Below, in pieces: positions 8,987 through 19,956 of a stretch of 64,000 bases of DNA. The stretch spans positions 439,741 to 503,740 of the forward strand of contig NZ_JADPIE010000001.1 in assembly GCF_015666175.1 (NCBI RefSeq). The letters are read 5' to 3'. This DNA comes from Halonatronomonas betaini (GTDB taxonomy: Bacteria > Bacillota > Halanaerobiia > Halanaerobiales > Halarsenatibacteraceae). The notes under the pieces were generated by a model, which worked only from the letters and a program-made list of their open reading frames with translations, ran no database searches and was not told the origin of the DNA. The translations under genes were made by a program, and so were the position numbers. Every line of letters begins with the position of its first letter. The first letter of the stretch is position 1.

Positions 8987-11770
8987 GTGAAAACAGAGGT
9001 ATTCTTAAGAGGAGAAGATGAATTTATAGAAGTTGCAATCACTGATTCTGCCAAGCCTGAAATTAGTGATGAATTTTTGAAAAAATGGCAGGATATTTTG
9101 GATATAATAGCTGATATCCTTGGAGTCTCTGCCGCTTTAGTAATGAGAATAACTTCAGATTCAATTGAAGTAGTATTAAAAAGTCAAAATGAGAGCAACC
9201 CATATAAAGCTGGAGCCAGTGAGAGTCTGGGTCATGGTCTTTACTGTGAGGCAGTAATTGCTCGAAATAAAGATTTATATATTAATAATGCCTTAAAAAA
9301 TCAAGCCTGGAAGGATAACCCTGATCTTAGTTCAGATATGATTTCTTATTTTGGCTTACCAGTTAACTGGCCAGATAATGAAGTTTTCGGTACAGTTTGT
9401 ATTCTTAATGACACCGAAATTAAACTAGATAACAATCAAAGAAAATTACTTAATGAATTCAGAAATGTTATTGAAGATAATTTAGACCTATTAGTTACCC
9501 AGCATGAATTAAGGAGTTTTTTTAATATCAAATCAGATCTGCTTTGTAAAACAAATATTGAGGGAGAGTTCATTAAAATTAATAGTTCCTGGGAAGATTT
9601 ATTAGGTTATAAACCATCGGAAATGAAAAATATGAATTTTACAGATTTTATTCATCCTGATGATTTAGAATCTACCCAAAAAGCAATAGAAGTAATAAAA
9701 AATAATCAGGAAATAACTAATTTTGTTAATAGATTTAAAGATAAAGACGGAAGCTATCATTTTATTGAATGGAATTCTAAAGTTAATGGGAGCTACATTT
9801 ATGCTGCAGCAAGAGATATTACTGAAAAAAAAGAGAAGGAAAGAAAGTTAAATCAAATCAAAGAATTATTAAAAAATTTAACTGACCAGGCTCCAGGAGC
9901 AATTTATCAATACCAATTGTTTCCTGATGGCAGCGCCTGCTTTCCTTATGCTTCTAAAGGGATTTATGAAATATATGAAGTAACTCCAGGTGAAGTAATG
10001 GAAGATGCTGAAAAAGCTTTTTCAAGGATTCATCCTGAAGATTATCAACAACTTGTTAATTCTATTAATGAATCAGCTGATAAATTAACTCCCTGGCATG
10101 ACATATATAGAGTAGTTTTGCCCGAGCAGGGATTAAAATGGGTGGAAGGAAATGCAGTACCGGAAAAGTTAATTGATGGTAGTGTTTTGTGGCATGGGAA
10201 TATAAGAGATATCACCGAACAAAAAATGCAACTTGAGTTTCAGAAAACACTTGCTGAAATATCATCAAATTTATTAGAGATTGATTCTTCTAATCTAGAT
10301 CGAAAAATTGATCAATCTTTAATGAAAATTGGCAAGTTTTTTAATATTGATCGAAGCTATATCTTTCAGTTTTCAGAAGAAAATGCTACTGTTTCTAACA
10401 CCCATGAGTGGTGTAGAGAAGGAATAAGATCGCAAAAGAATGAGTTGCAGAATATAAGAGTAGATCTTTTCCCCTGGGGTATGAAAAAATTAAGCAATAA
10501 TGAAACTATTAACATAAAAAATGTAGAAAATATGAGTGGCAATCAAGAAGCTGAAAAGAAGTTATTGAAATATTTAAATTTAAAATCATTAGTGGTGATG
10601 CCAATTTTTATTGAAGATAAATTATTTGGTTTTTTTGGCTTTGATTCAGTTAAGGCTAAAAATGAGTTTTCCAATGAAGAACTAAGAATATTGAAGATAT
10701 TTACTGATGTAATTACAAATGCATTTTCTAAATATATTGATGATGAAAGAATTCGGGAACTAACTTATAATGATGATCTAACTGGTCTTTATAATCGACG
10801 ATTTTTTGAAAAAGAATTGGAGCGTTTAAATTCGAAAAGACAGCTTCCAGTTAGTATTATTGTGGCAGATATAAATGGACTAAAAATAATAAATGACAGT
10901 TTAGGTCATGAAAAAGGCGATCAACTGCTGGTTAAAAGTGCTGAAATATTAAAAGAAGTAACTAGACAAGAAGATATCCTGGCTCGCCAGGGTGGAGATG
11001 AGTTTGCACTCTTATTACCTCAGACCGAAAAAAGTGAAGCCGAAAAAATAATAAATAGAATAAAACAAAAATCTAAAGTGACAGAGTCAGAGGAATTAAC
11101 AGTTTCAATGGCACTTGGTACTGCTTCCAAAACTGAAGTTGAACAAGATATATATGAAATTTTAAAAATAGCAGATAATGATATGTACCAGAACAAATTA
11201 TCAGAAAGCAGAAGTACTAAAAGCAAAATAGTTCAGAGTCTGGTCAATACCCTGGAAGTAAAAAGTAATGAAACAAAAGAACATGCCTTACGGATGACAA
11301 AATTATCATTTGATTTTGGAGAGGAATTAGGATTATCTAATTCTGAAGTTAATAGGCTTTCACTGCTTTCAACCCTGCATGATATTGGTAAAACAACTAT
11401 CGCAGAAAAAATATTAAAAAAATCAGGTGGCTTAACAGATGAAGAATGGAATATTATAAAAAGACATCCTGAAAGGGGCTATAGAATAGCAAATTCTTCT
11501 GAAGAGTTTGCCTTAGTTGCAGAAGAAATTTATGCCCACCATGAAAGATGGGATGGTTCAGGATACCCCAGACAATTAAGTGGGGAAGACATTCCTTACC
11601 TGGCCAGGATAATTTCTATTATAGATGCCTATGATGTTATGACCAATGGTCGACCATACAAGGATTCTATGAGTCAGAAAGAGGCTCTTAATGAGATAGA
11701 ACGATGTGCTGGAAGTCAATTTGATCCAGACCTGGCTGCTTCTTTTATTGAAATGATGGTTCAAGAGTGA
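8987..11770 (+). CDS. GAF-PAS-PAS-GAF-GGDEF-HD-GYP protein
   Basis: The largest signalling protein here, 927 aa from the GTG at 8987, which has AAAGGAGA 7 nt upstream; an ATG at 8942 is in frame but lacks a comparable site. Domains: N-terminal GAF (about 30-185; GLYCEAVIARNKDLYI, MISYFGLPVNWPDNEVFGTVC), PAS (about 190-300), PAS_3 (about 305-435), second GAF (about 440-595; RVDLFPWGMKKL), GGDEF (GGDEF at 669-673, I-site RQED) and HD-GYP (HDIGK from 798, HHERWDGSGYP). No membrane segment: a soluble multi-input protein predicted to make and hydrolyse c-di-GMP. Its C-terminal half is closely related to the gene at 5946. The N-terminal GAF is echoed by the pseudogene at 11893. Confidence 0.92.
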   Translation: MKTEVFLRGEDEFIEVAITDSAKPEISDEFLKKWQDILDIIADILGVSAALVMRITSDSIEVVLKSQNESNPYKAGASESLGHGLYCEAVIARNKDLYINNALKNQAWKDNPDLSSDMISYFGLPVNWPDNEVFGTVCILNDTEIKLDNNQRKLLNEFRNVIEDNLDLLVTQHELRSFFNIKSDLLCKTNIEGEFIKINSSWEDLLGYKPSEMKNMNFTDFIHPDDLESTQKAIEVIKNNQEITNFVNRFKDKDGSYHFIEWNSKVNGSYIYAAARDITEKKEKERKLNQIKELLKNLTDQAPGAIYQYQLFPDGSACFPYASKGIYEIYEVTPGEVMEDAEKAFSRIHPEDYQQLVNSINESADKLTPWHDIYRVVLPEQGLKWVEGNAVPEKLIDGSVLWHGNIRDITEQKMQLEFQKTLAEISSNLLEIDSSNLDRKIDQSLMKIGKFFNIDRSYIFQFSEENATVSNTHEWCREGIRSQKNELQNIRVDLFPWGMKKLSNNETINIKNVENMSGNQEAEKKLLKYLNLKSLVVMPIFIEDKLFGFFGFDSVKAKNEFSNEELRILKIFTDVITNAFSKYIDDERIRELTYNDDLTGLYNRRFFEKELERLNSKRQLPVSIIVADINGLKIINDSLGHEKGDQLLVKSAEILKEVTRQEDILARQGGDEFALLLPQTEKSEAEKIINRIKQKSKVTESEELTVSMALGTASKTEVEQDIYEILKIADNDMYQNKLSESRSTKSKIVQSLVNTLEVKSNETKEHALRMTKLSFDFGEELGLSNSEVNRLSLLSTLHDIGKTTIAEKILKKSGGLTDEEWNIIKRHPERGYRIANSSEEFALVAEEIYAHHERWDGSGYPRQLSGEDIPYLARIISIIDAYDVMTNGRPYKDSMSQKEALNEIERCAGSQFDPDLAASFIEMMVQE

Positions 11771-11802
11771 TTATGAATTTGTAATCTTATTTATGTATTT
11801 AT

Positions 11803-11831
11803 GCAGGACTTTGATAGTTTTTTATAGAAAA
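11803..11831 (+). promoter_or_regulatory. Candidate sigma-H-type promoter before the decayed paralogue
   Basis: AGGACTT (11805-11811), 12 nt, then ATAGAAA (11824-11830). It matches the -35-like part of the element at 104 exactly, with a GAAA instead of GAAT -10-like part. It could drive the gene at 12228 or be the promoter of the pseudogene. Confidence 0.3.
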
Positions 11832-11892
11832 TAATATAATGAATATTATTATTATTATTATTAAATTTTAAAATTAATGAAATCAGAGCCTC

Positions 11893-12172
11893 CATTTATG
11901 AAAGTCTTTGTTGCCAGTTAGAGCCAGGAGGACCCATATAATCCAGGGGATAAAGAGAAAATGGATGGCCTTTACTGTGAACATGTCATCAGGACAGGGT
12001 AGAGTTTAAATATTCCAAATGCTTTAAAAGATGAATTCTGGAAGAATAATCCTGACATTGAGTTAGGAATGATTTCTTATTACGGTCTCCCTGTTTACTG
12101 GCCAGAGGGAGAGGTTTTTGGCACAATTTGCATGACATTGGTAAAACCAAAATACCGGCAGAAATTTAAAAA
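11893..12172 (+). pseudogene. Decayed GAF-(deleted)-HD-GYP gene
   Basis: One frame reads MKVFVAS, stop, SQEDPYNPGD, MDGLYCEHVIRTG, stop (TAG 12000), SLNIPNALKDEFWKNNPD, MISYYGLPVYWPEGEVFG, TIC. This aligns along its length with the first GAF domain of the protein at 8987 (GLYCEAVI, NNALKNQAWKDNPD, MISYFGLPVNWPDNEVFG). At about 12131 it jumps directly to CATGACATTGGTAAAACC, matching the HD-GYP HDIGKT codons at 11378 onwards, followed by GCAGAAATTTAAAAAAA (compare 11403-11424). So a paralogue lost its whole PAS-GAF-GGDEF middle and gained at least two stops. There is no intact product. Confidence 0.82.
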
Positions 12173-12227
12173 AATTTATAGAAATAATTTAATAAGTAAG
12201 ATTTAATAAAATGATAAGGAGGAAGTC

Positions 12228-14378
12228 ATGGCTGAAGATTTAAGAGAGATAATTAAAAAACAGGAATTATTACTTGAAACAATAGATACTCAAATCTGGT
12301 ATCTAATTGATGAAGAAACTTATGGCAAAGTAAATAAAGCACATGCAGATTTTTTAGGGCTTAATAAATCAGATATAGAACATAAAAAATTAAGGGAATT
12401 ACTTTTAGAAGAGGAAGCTGAAATTTGCAGACAGGGCAATAAAGAGGTATTCAATAAAAAGAAAAAAATTGAAACTGAAGAGTGGGCAAAAAATAGCGAA
12501 GGTCAAAAGAAGCTGCTTTCGATAACCAAGAATCCTAAATTAAATGAACAAGAAGAAGTAGAGTATGTAGTATGTTCGGCGAAAGATATTACTGATATTA
12601 AGAAAAAAGAAGAGAAATTAAGAGATAACAAGAATCTATTATCTTCTATTTTAGAAGTACAAAATCAATTAGTAGCAGTTTTGAACCTTAAGGGAGAAAT
12701 TATTAAATTCAATAAAGCCTGTGAGAAGTTAACAGGTTATAGTTTTGAAGAGGTGAGAAATAAAAAAATATGGGAAGTATTAATTAAAAAGAATGAAATA
12801 GAAGAGATAAAAAAGGTTTTTAGAAATCTGAAAGCAAAAAACTTTCCAAATAAACATGAAAATTACTGGAAAACAAAAACAGGGGAATTAAGATTAATTT
12901 CTTGGTCTAATAATGTAATACTTGACCAAAATAATGAGGTCAAGTATATAGTAGCTACTGGTGATGATATCACAGAAAAGTTATGGAAAGAAAGAATATT
13001 AAAGAAGAGTCAGCAAATTGCTAACGTAGGTAACTGGGTACTTAATCTTAACAAAAATATATTATTTTGGTCTGATGAAATTTATAGAATTTTCGGATTG
13101 AATCCTCAAGAATTTGAAGCTACATATGAAGCTTTTCTTGATACTATACACCCTGATGACCGCAAAAAAGTAAATAATGCATATACAACTTCTATTGAAA
13201 ATAATGAGGATACATATGAAATTGAGCATAGAATTATAAAACATGATAATGGTCAAATTCGTTATGTGAAAGAAAAATGTGAGCATATAAAAAATGATGA
13301 GGGTGAGATAATACGTTCTTTAGGAATTGTTCAAGATATTACAGAACTTAAAGAGAAAGAAAAGGAAATAAAATATTTATTATATAAAGATCAATTAACA
13401 GATCTGTATAACCGAAGGTTTATAGAAGAAGAGATGAAAAGGCTGGATACCGAACGGCAACTGCCTATTAGCATTTTTATGGTTGATATTAACGGATTAA
13501 AACTTATTAATGATAGCCTTGGTCATCGAAAAGGCGATGAATTATTGGTTAAGACTGCTGATATTTTAAAAGAAGCATTCAGAGATGAGGATATAATTGC
13601 TCGATATGGAGGGGATGAATTCGTTATTTTATTGCCTCAGACAGATAGGAAAACTGCTCAAAAAGTTGTCGGAAGGATAAAAAGAAAATGCCAAAAATGC
13701 TCTGGAGATAATCTGGTTGTATCTTTAGGTGTAGGTTTGGCAACTAAAACTTCGGTTAAGGAAGATATTTTTGATATATTAAAAGAAGCTGATGATAAGA
13801 TGTATCAGAATAAACTATTAACTAGTGAAAGCAAAAAAAATGATATTGTATCAGGATTATTAAATGCTTTAGGAGCTAAGAGTGATGAGACAAAAGAACA
13901 TACAATGAGAATGACAAGGTTAGCCAATCGTTTAGGTGAAAGTATTGGAGCATCAGAAGAACAAAAAGACAAATTAACTCTTCTGGCCACTTTACATGAT
14001 ATCGGTAAAATTTCAATATCAGAAGAAATATTAACTAAGCCTGGTAAACCGACAGAAGAAGAGTGGAATATCATAAAAAAACATGCTGAAAATGGTTGTA
14101 AAATTGCTTCCTCATCTTCCGAGTTTGCTATTGTTGCAAAAGATATTCTCTATCATCATGAAAGGTGGGATGGTAACGGTTATCCCAGGGGGCTTAAAGG
14201 TGAAGAGATTCCATTTTTGGCTCGAATTATTAGCATCATAGATGCTTATGATGTGATGACAAATGAAAGGCCTTATAGTCCAGTTATTAGTAAAGAAGAA
14301 GCGTTGCAGGAGATAAAAGACTGTGCAGGTAGTCAGTTTGATCCAGATTTGGCTGAAAAGTTTGTTGAATTATTTTAG
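12228..14378 (+). CDS. PAS-PAS-PAS-GGDEF-HD-GYP protein
   Basis: 716 aa, ATG after AAGGAGGAAG. Three PAS domains (about 1-128, 135-252 and 258-378, the last PAS_3-type with IHPDDRKK), GGDEF (GGDEF at 461-465 with I-site RDED) and HD-GYP (HDIGK from 590; HHERWDGNGYP). No membrane segment. Both catalytic modules look intact. The first PAS is weakly conserved. The GGDEF and HD-GYP parts are diverged from the 5946/8987 pair (KSDETKEHTMRMTRLANRL), so this is an older paralogue. It follows the decayed copy at 11893. Confidence 0.92.
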   Translation: MAEDLREIIKKQELLLETIDTQIWYLIDEETYGKVNKAHADFLGLNKSDIEHKKLRELLLEEEAEICRQGNKEVFNKKKKIETEEWAKNSEGQKKLLSITKNPKLNEQEEVEYVVCSAKDITDIKKKEEKLRDNKNLLSSILEVQNQLVAVLNLKGEIIKFNKACEKLTGYSFEEVRNKKIWEVLIKKNEIEEIKKVFRNLKAKNFPNKHENYWKTKTGELRLISWSNNVILDQNNEVKYIVATGDDITEKLWKERILKKSQQIANVGNWVLNLNKNILFWSDEIYRIFGLNPQEFEATYEAFLDTIHPDDRKKVNNAYTTSIENNEDTYEIEHRIIKHDNGQIRYVKEKCEHIKNDEGEIIRSLGIVQDITELKEKEKEIKYLLYKDQLTDLYNRRFIEEEMKRLDTERQLPISIFMVDINGLKLINDSLGHRKGDELLVKTADILKEAFRDEDIIARYGGDEFVILLPQTDRKTAQKVVGRIKRKCQKCSGDNLVVSLGVGLATKTSVKEDIFDILKEADDKMYQNKLLTSESKKNDIVSGLLNALGAKSDETKEHTMRMTRLANRLGESIGASEEQKDKLTLLATLHDIGKISISEEILTKPGKPTEEEWNIIKKHAENGCKIASSSSEFAIVAKDILYHHERWDGNGYPRGLKGEEIPFLARIISIIDAYDVMTNERPYSPVISKEEALQEIKDCAGSQFDPDLAEKFVELF

Positions 14379-14563
14379 AAGAATAAAACTCTGGATGTTA
14401 TTTTTGTGGCAGTAATGGAGATAATATTCTAGATAAAGTATAAGCATAATCCCCATCATCTGTCATATTAGAAAAATATATTGATTAGATATTCAGGTCA
14501 AGGATTCAGGTATATCTACAATCTCAGCAGGTATCTGATTGGACCTGGCCAGGCTGAAATATA

Positions 14564-14660
14564 AACTTTTTATCTGACAGAAGAAGGCCTTTGAAGTTAA
14601 ATCTAGAATTATAAATATAAGAAAGAAATGAAAAAATTAAATAAATTATAGCATTGTGAG
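14564..14660. repeat. Direct repeat, copy 1 (leader of 14683 gene)
   Basis: About 95 bp that recurs at 17040-17135 with small indels: both contain a TTTTTATC-A/T-GA-C/T-AGAAGAAGG core, then AAATCTAGAATTATAA, AAGAAATGAA and AAATTATAGCA. Each copy ends just before a ribosome site. The two copies bracket the 14683 gene. The rest of 14379-14682 holds no recognisable gene. Confidence 0.8.
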
Positions 14661-14682
14661 TTAAATAGAGAGGAGGTCATTC

Positions 14683-17040
14683 TTGAAGAAAATACTTAAA
14701 AACCTTGAAGAAATCAATGATTATAGGATTATCTTAATTCTAATATCAGTCCTATATTTTATTTTCCCAGTGTTTTATTACTATTTTGCTGGTATAACTG
14801 ATCCAATGCCATTAAATCACAGGTTCATAGGGGCTTCCATGTTTTTAATAGCATTTATTCTCTCATATTTTAGCGATTTTATTCAGTTTAATATAGAAAA
14901 GACAACCATGGTTGTTGTATATCTGGCCATCCTGCAATTAGTTTACTTAAATTACATCTCAAACTATCAACGTAACCTGGCTTTAAGTTTGATAGTAGTA
15001 ATTGCTGTGGCCAATTTGTTTTTTAGTAAATATAAATTAAAATTCTATCTCAATGTTCCATTAGCTTTATTAGTAGTAATCACATTATTACCAGTTGAAA
15101 GTTCAGCTGTTTCTAAAATAGGCTATTTCTTCACTTATATATTAGTGGCTGGGCTAACCTACTTTATAAGCTATTTCAAAACAAAAGAAGATAATAAACT
15201 AAAAGAAAAGCTGAATTTAATTATTGAAGGTACCAATGTCGGAACCTGGGAATATAATATTCAGACAGGTAAAACTGTTTATAATGAAAAATGGGCAGAA
15301 ATGATAGGATATACATTAGAAGAACTTAATCCAGATAGCATTGAAACATGGGATTCTTTAGTTCATCCTGATGATGTTAAAAAATCTGAAAAACGCTTTC
15401 AAGAACATTTAAAAGGGAAAACAGATTTTTATAAATGCGAAAAGAGACTTAAGCATAAAGACGGCCACTGGGTCTGGGTATTAGGTCAGGGCAAATTAAT
15501 TTCAAGGACAGAGGATGGCAGTCCACTAAAAGTTCTAGGAATCAACATTAATATCTCAGAACAGAAAGAACATGAAAGAACAATCAAAGAACTAAACAAA
15601 ATAGCTGTTGAATTTCAAAAACTGAGCAGTGAAGATGCAATTTGTAATAAAACCATTGAAGCAGCAAGGGAAATCCTGGATTTTGATTTATGTGGTATTG
15701 CCCTGGTCAAAGATAATAAATTTATTATTAAAGCAACTTCTGGTGAAATAGATATCGATTCACTACCTTTAAATTATGGGGTAATTGGAAAGGCATATAG
15801 AAATAATAATAGTTATTTAAATAAAGATATAGATGTAGATCCTGATGCCAGACCAGTAAAAAAGACATATAAATCTGGTATAGCTATACCGATTCAGGAT
15901 ATCGGAGTATTCCAGGCAGCATCCAATGAAAAAGCTGCCTTTAATCAGCAGGATTTAGAATTGGCTGAGATATTAATCTCTCATACTAAAGCAGCATTAG
16001 AATCAGTGTATTATCAAAAAGAGCTTGAATATAAATCATTCCATGATAGCTTAACTGGATTATACAATAGAAGGTTTTTTGAAGAAGAAATGAATAGATT
16101 AGATACAAAAAGAAATCTGCCGCTCAGCATTATAATTGCCGATTTAAATGGTTTAAAACTCATCAATGATAGTTATGGCCATGATAAAGGAGACAAAGCA
16201 TTAATAAAAACAGGAGAGATTTTAAATGAAGTTTTAAGGGATGAAGATATAATAGCCCGACATGGTGGAGATGAATTTGCAGTTTTACTCCCTCAGACTG
16301 ATAATGAAACAGTCGTAAAGATTATAAAGAGAATAAAAAATAAAGTCTATGAATTTAATCAAAAAGAAGATATTCCAATATCCTTTGCCCTGGGCTCAGC
16401 TACTAAAAATGATTCAGATCAGGATATTGAAGAAGTTTTAAAAGCTGCAGATAATAATATGTACCAGAATAAACTATCAGAAAGACAAAGCAGCAAGAAT
16501 AACATTTTCCAGGCATTATTAAATACTTTAAGCGCAAAAAGCGATGAGACAAAAGATCACGCAATCAGAATGACAGAATTAGCACTTAAATTCGGAGAAA
16601 AACTAAACTTAAATAATTCTGAGCTTAATAGATTGTCACTCTTAGCTACCATGCATGATATAGGTAAAGCAGCAATCTCAGAGAATATTTTAATCAAACC
16701 AGGAAATTTAAATGAAGAAGAATGGAAAATCATAAAACAGCATTCAGAAAAAGGCTATAAAATAACCTCTTCAATTGCAGAACTTTCAATTATAGCTGAA
16801 GATATATTGTTTCATCATGAACGCTGGGATGGTGAGGGTTATCCTCAAGGCTTAATTGGAGATAAAATCCCCTATCTTTCCCGGGTAATAACAATAATAG
16901 ATGCTTATGATGTAATGACACATAAAAGGGGTTACAGTGAGCCAATTAGCAAAAAAGATGCTCTGGCAGAAATAGAAAACTGTGCCGGAACTCAATTCGA
17001 CCCGGACTTAGCAGAAAAATTCATAGAAATGATGGAATAA
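14683..17040 (+). CDS. Membrane PAS-GAF-GGDEF-HD-GYP protein
   Basis: 785 aa with a TTG start 6 nt behind GAGGAGGT. The N-terminal region (about 17-165) has roughly six hydrophobic helices and looks like an integral-membrane sensor of MASE-like character; I cannot assign a named family. Then PAS_3 (about 170-295; VHPDDVKK), GAF (about 300-440; GVIGKAYRNN), GGDEF (GGDEF at 528-532, I-site RDED) and HD-GYP (HDIGK from 658, HHERWDGEGYP). Predicted dual c-di-GMP synthase/phosphodiesterase and the only membrane-anchored one of the six. It is bounded on both sides by ~95-bp direct repeats, suggesting it arrived by duplication or recombination in front of katG. Confidence 0.92.
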   Translation: MKKILKNLEEINDYRIILILISVLYFIFPVFYYYFAGITDPMPLNHRFIGASMFLIAFILSYFSDFIQFNIEKTTMVVVYLAILQLVYLNYISNYQRNLALSLIVVIAVANLFFSKYKLKFYLNVPLALLVVITLLPVESSAVSKIGYFFTYILVAGLTYFISYFKTKEDNKLKEKLNLIIEGTNVGTWEYNIQTGKTVYNEKWAEMIGYTLEELNPDSIETWDSLVHPDDVKKSEKRFQEHLKGKTDFYKCEKRLKHKDGHWVWVLGQGKLISRTEDGSPLKVLGININISEQKEHERTIKELNKIAVEFQKLSSEDAICNKTIEAAREILDFDLCGIALVKDNKFIIKATSGEIDIDSLPLNYGVIGKAYRNNNSYLNKDIDVDPDARPVKKTYKSGIAIPIQDIGVFQAASNEKAAFNQQDLELAEILISHTKAALESVYYQKELEYKSFHDSLTGLYNRRFFEEEMNRLDTKRNLPLSIIIADLNGLKLINDSYGHDKGDKALIKTGEILNEVLRDEDIIARHGGDEFAVLLPQTDNETVVKIIKRIKNKVYEFNQKEDIPISFALGSATKNDSDQDIEEVLKAADNNMYQNKLSERQSSKNNIFQALLNTLSAKSDETKDHAIRMTELALKFGEKLNLNNSELNRLSLLATMHDIGKAAISENILIKPGNLNEEEWKIIKQHSEKGYKITSSIAELSIIAEDILFHHERWDGEGYPQGLIGDKIPYLSRVITIIDAYDVMTHKRGYSEPISKKDALAEIENCAGTQFDPDLAEKFIEMME

Positions 17041-17135
17041 ATTTTTTATCAGATAGAAGAAGGTACTTGAGGATAAATCTAGAATTATAAGTTAAGAAAT
17101 GAATAAAAATTAAGTAAATTATAGCAAAGCAAGGA
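17040..17135. repeat. Direct repeat, copy 2 (leader of katG)
   Basis: Second copy of the repeat at 14564, starting at the stop codon of the 14683 gene and ending before the katG ribosome site. It includes the shared AAATCTAGAATTATAA. The ATTATAA part is half of a PerR-box-like palindrome; the other half is missing. Confidence 0.8.
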
Positions 17136-17142
17136 AAATTAA

Positions 17143-19350
<2,208 letters not shown>

Positions 19351-19387
19351 TCACAAGATTAATAAATAATCTAAAACTTGTTTTATT

Positions 19388-19420
19388 AAGCCTCTGGCTA
19401 AATGTCAGGGGCTTATTTAT
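19388..19420 (+). terminator. Terminator after katG
   Basis: AAGCCTCTGGC (from about 19389) pairs with GTCAGGGGCTT, loop TAAAT, followed by ATTTATTTT. Confidence 0.8.
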
Positions 19421-19435
19421 TTTACTAAACAAAAA

Positions 19436-19509
19436 AGAATAGCTATTTCTAGAGTTTAACAGGCTTGGAAGATTTAATGGCCTCTCTAAGCCGCCATATA
19501 GGCTATTCT
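19436..19509. other. Inverted-repeat element of unknown nature
   Basis: Perfect 8-bp outer stem AGAATAGC (19436-19443) / GCTATTCT (19502-19509), enclosing GGCTT/AAGCC and ATGGC/GCCAT pairs that are mutually exclusive. About 74 nt. It lacks tRNA T-arm and anticodon features. It may be a small structured RNA or a decayed mobile-element end. The rest of 19440-19620 has no recognisable gene. Confidence 0.35.
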
Positions 19510-19630
19510 GGGAGTGTTTTTGTAAATAATAAGGATTGGCCTGCCTTCAGCATTGAATAGGAAGAAGTGGCTAATATGATTGAATTATTCGATTGCTATT
19601 ACTTTAATGATCTTGTAATAATATCTGGTG

Positions 19631-19696
19631 TGGGTCGGTACTGGGTTGGTACTGGGTTGGTACTGGGTCGGTACTGGGTTGGTACTGGGGAGGTAT
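19631..19696. repeat. 11-bp tandem repeat (about 6 copies)
   Basis: Five units of TGGGTYGGTAC starting at 19631, 19642, 19653, 19664 and 19675, plus a degenerate sixth (TGGGGAGGTAT). The third-to-last base of the TGGGTY part alternates T/C. It is G+C-rich in an AT-rich setting and lies 48 bp from the 3' end of the tRNA-Leu gene. Unit length and absence of spacers rule out CRISPR. Confidence 0.95.
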
Positions 19697-19743
19697 TGAA
19701 TGAAAGTTATATAACTTAACTAACTTAATCCTTGAAATACAAA

Positions 19744-19830
19744 TGGTGCCGAAGGTGGGACTCGAACCCACACAGGCGTGAGCCCAACGGATTTTGAATC
19801 CGTCGCGTCTGCCAGTTCCGCCACTTCGGC
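19744..19830 (-). tRNA. tRNA-Leu (anticodon CAA)
   Basis: Reading the minus strand: acceptor GCCGAAG pairs with CTTCGGC; D-arm GCGGAACTGGCAGACGC; anticodon stem ACGGA/TCCGT with loop TTCAAAA (anticodon CAA, decodes UUG); a long class II variable arm; T-arm with GGTTCGAGTCC; encoded CCA end. 87 nt, the normal length for tRNA-Leu. UUG is common in this genome, including as a start codon. Confidence 0.97.
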
Positions 19831-19956
19831 ACATTATTTATCCTATCATAAAATTTTTTAAAAAACAAGAGGTTTGTAAACTGTTTACAGGCTTTAAATG
19901 ATTATTTTTGATATTATTATAATAAGTACAAAAATTAGAGCAGGAGGTGTTTAATA

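Noticed and set aside
17060-17100. PerR box before katG
   Set aside because: Only one half-site (ATTATAA) is present; the opposite half does not match, and the same sequence precedes the 14683 gene.
19631-19696. CRISPR array
   Set aside because: Units are 11 bp and contiguous with no spacers; no cas genes in the window.
19604-19834. Minus-strand frame with PTQYQPSTDP repeats
   Set aside because: It runs through the tRNA-Leu gene and the 11-bp tandem repeat; the peptide repeat is a by-product of the DNA repeat.
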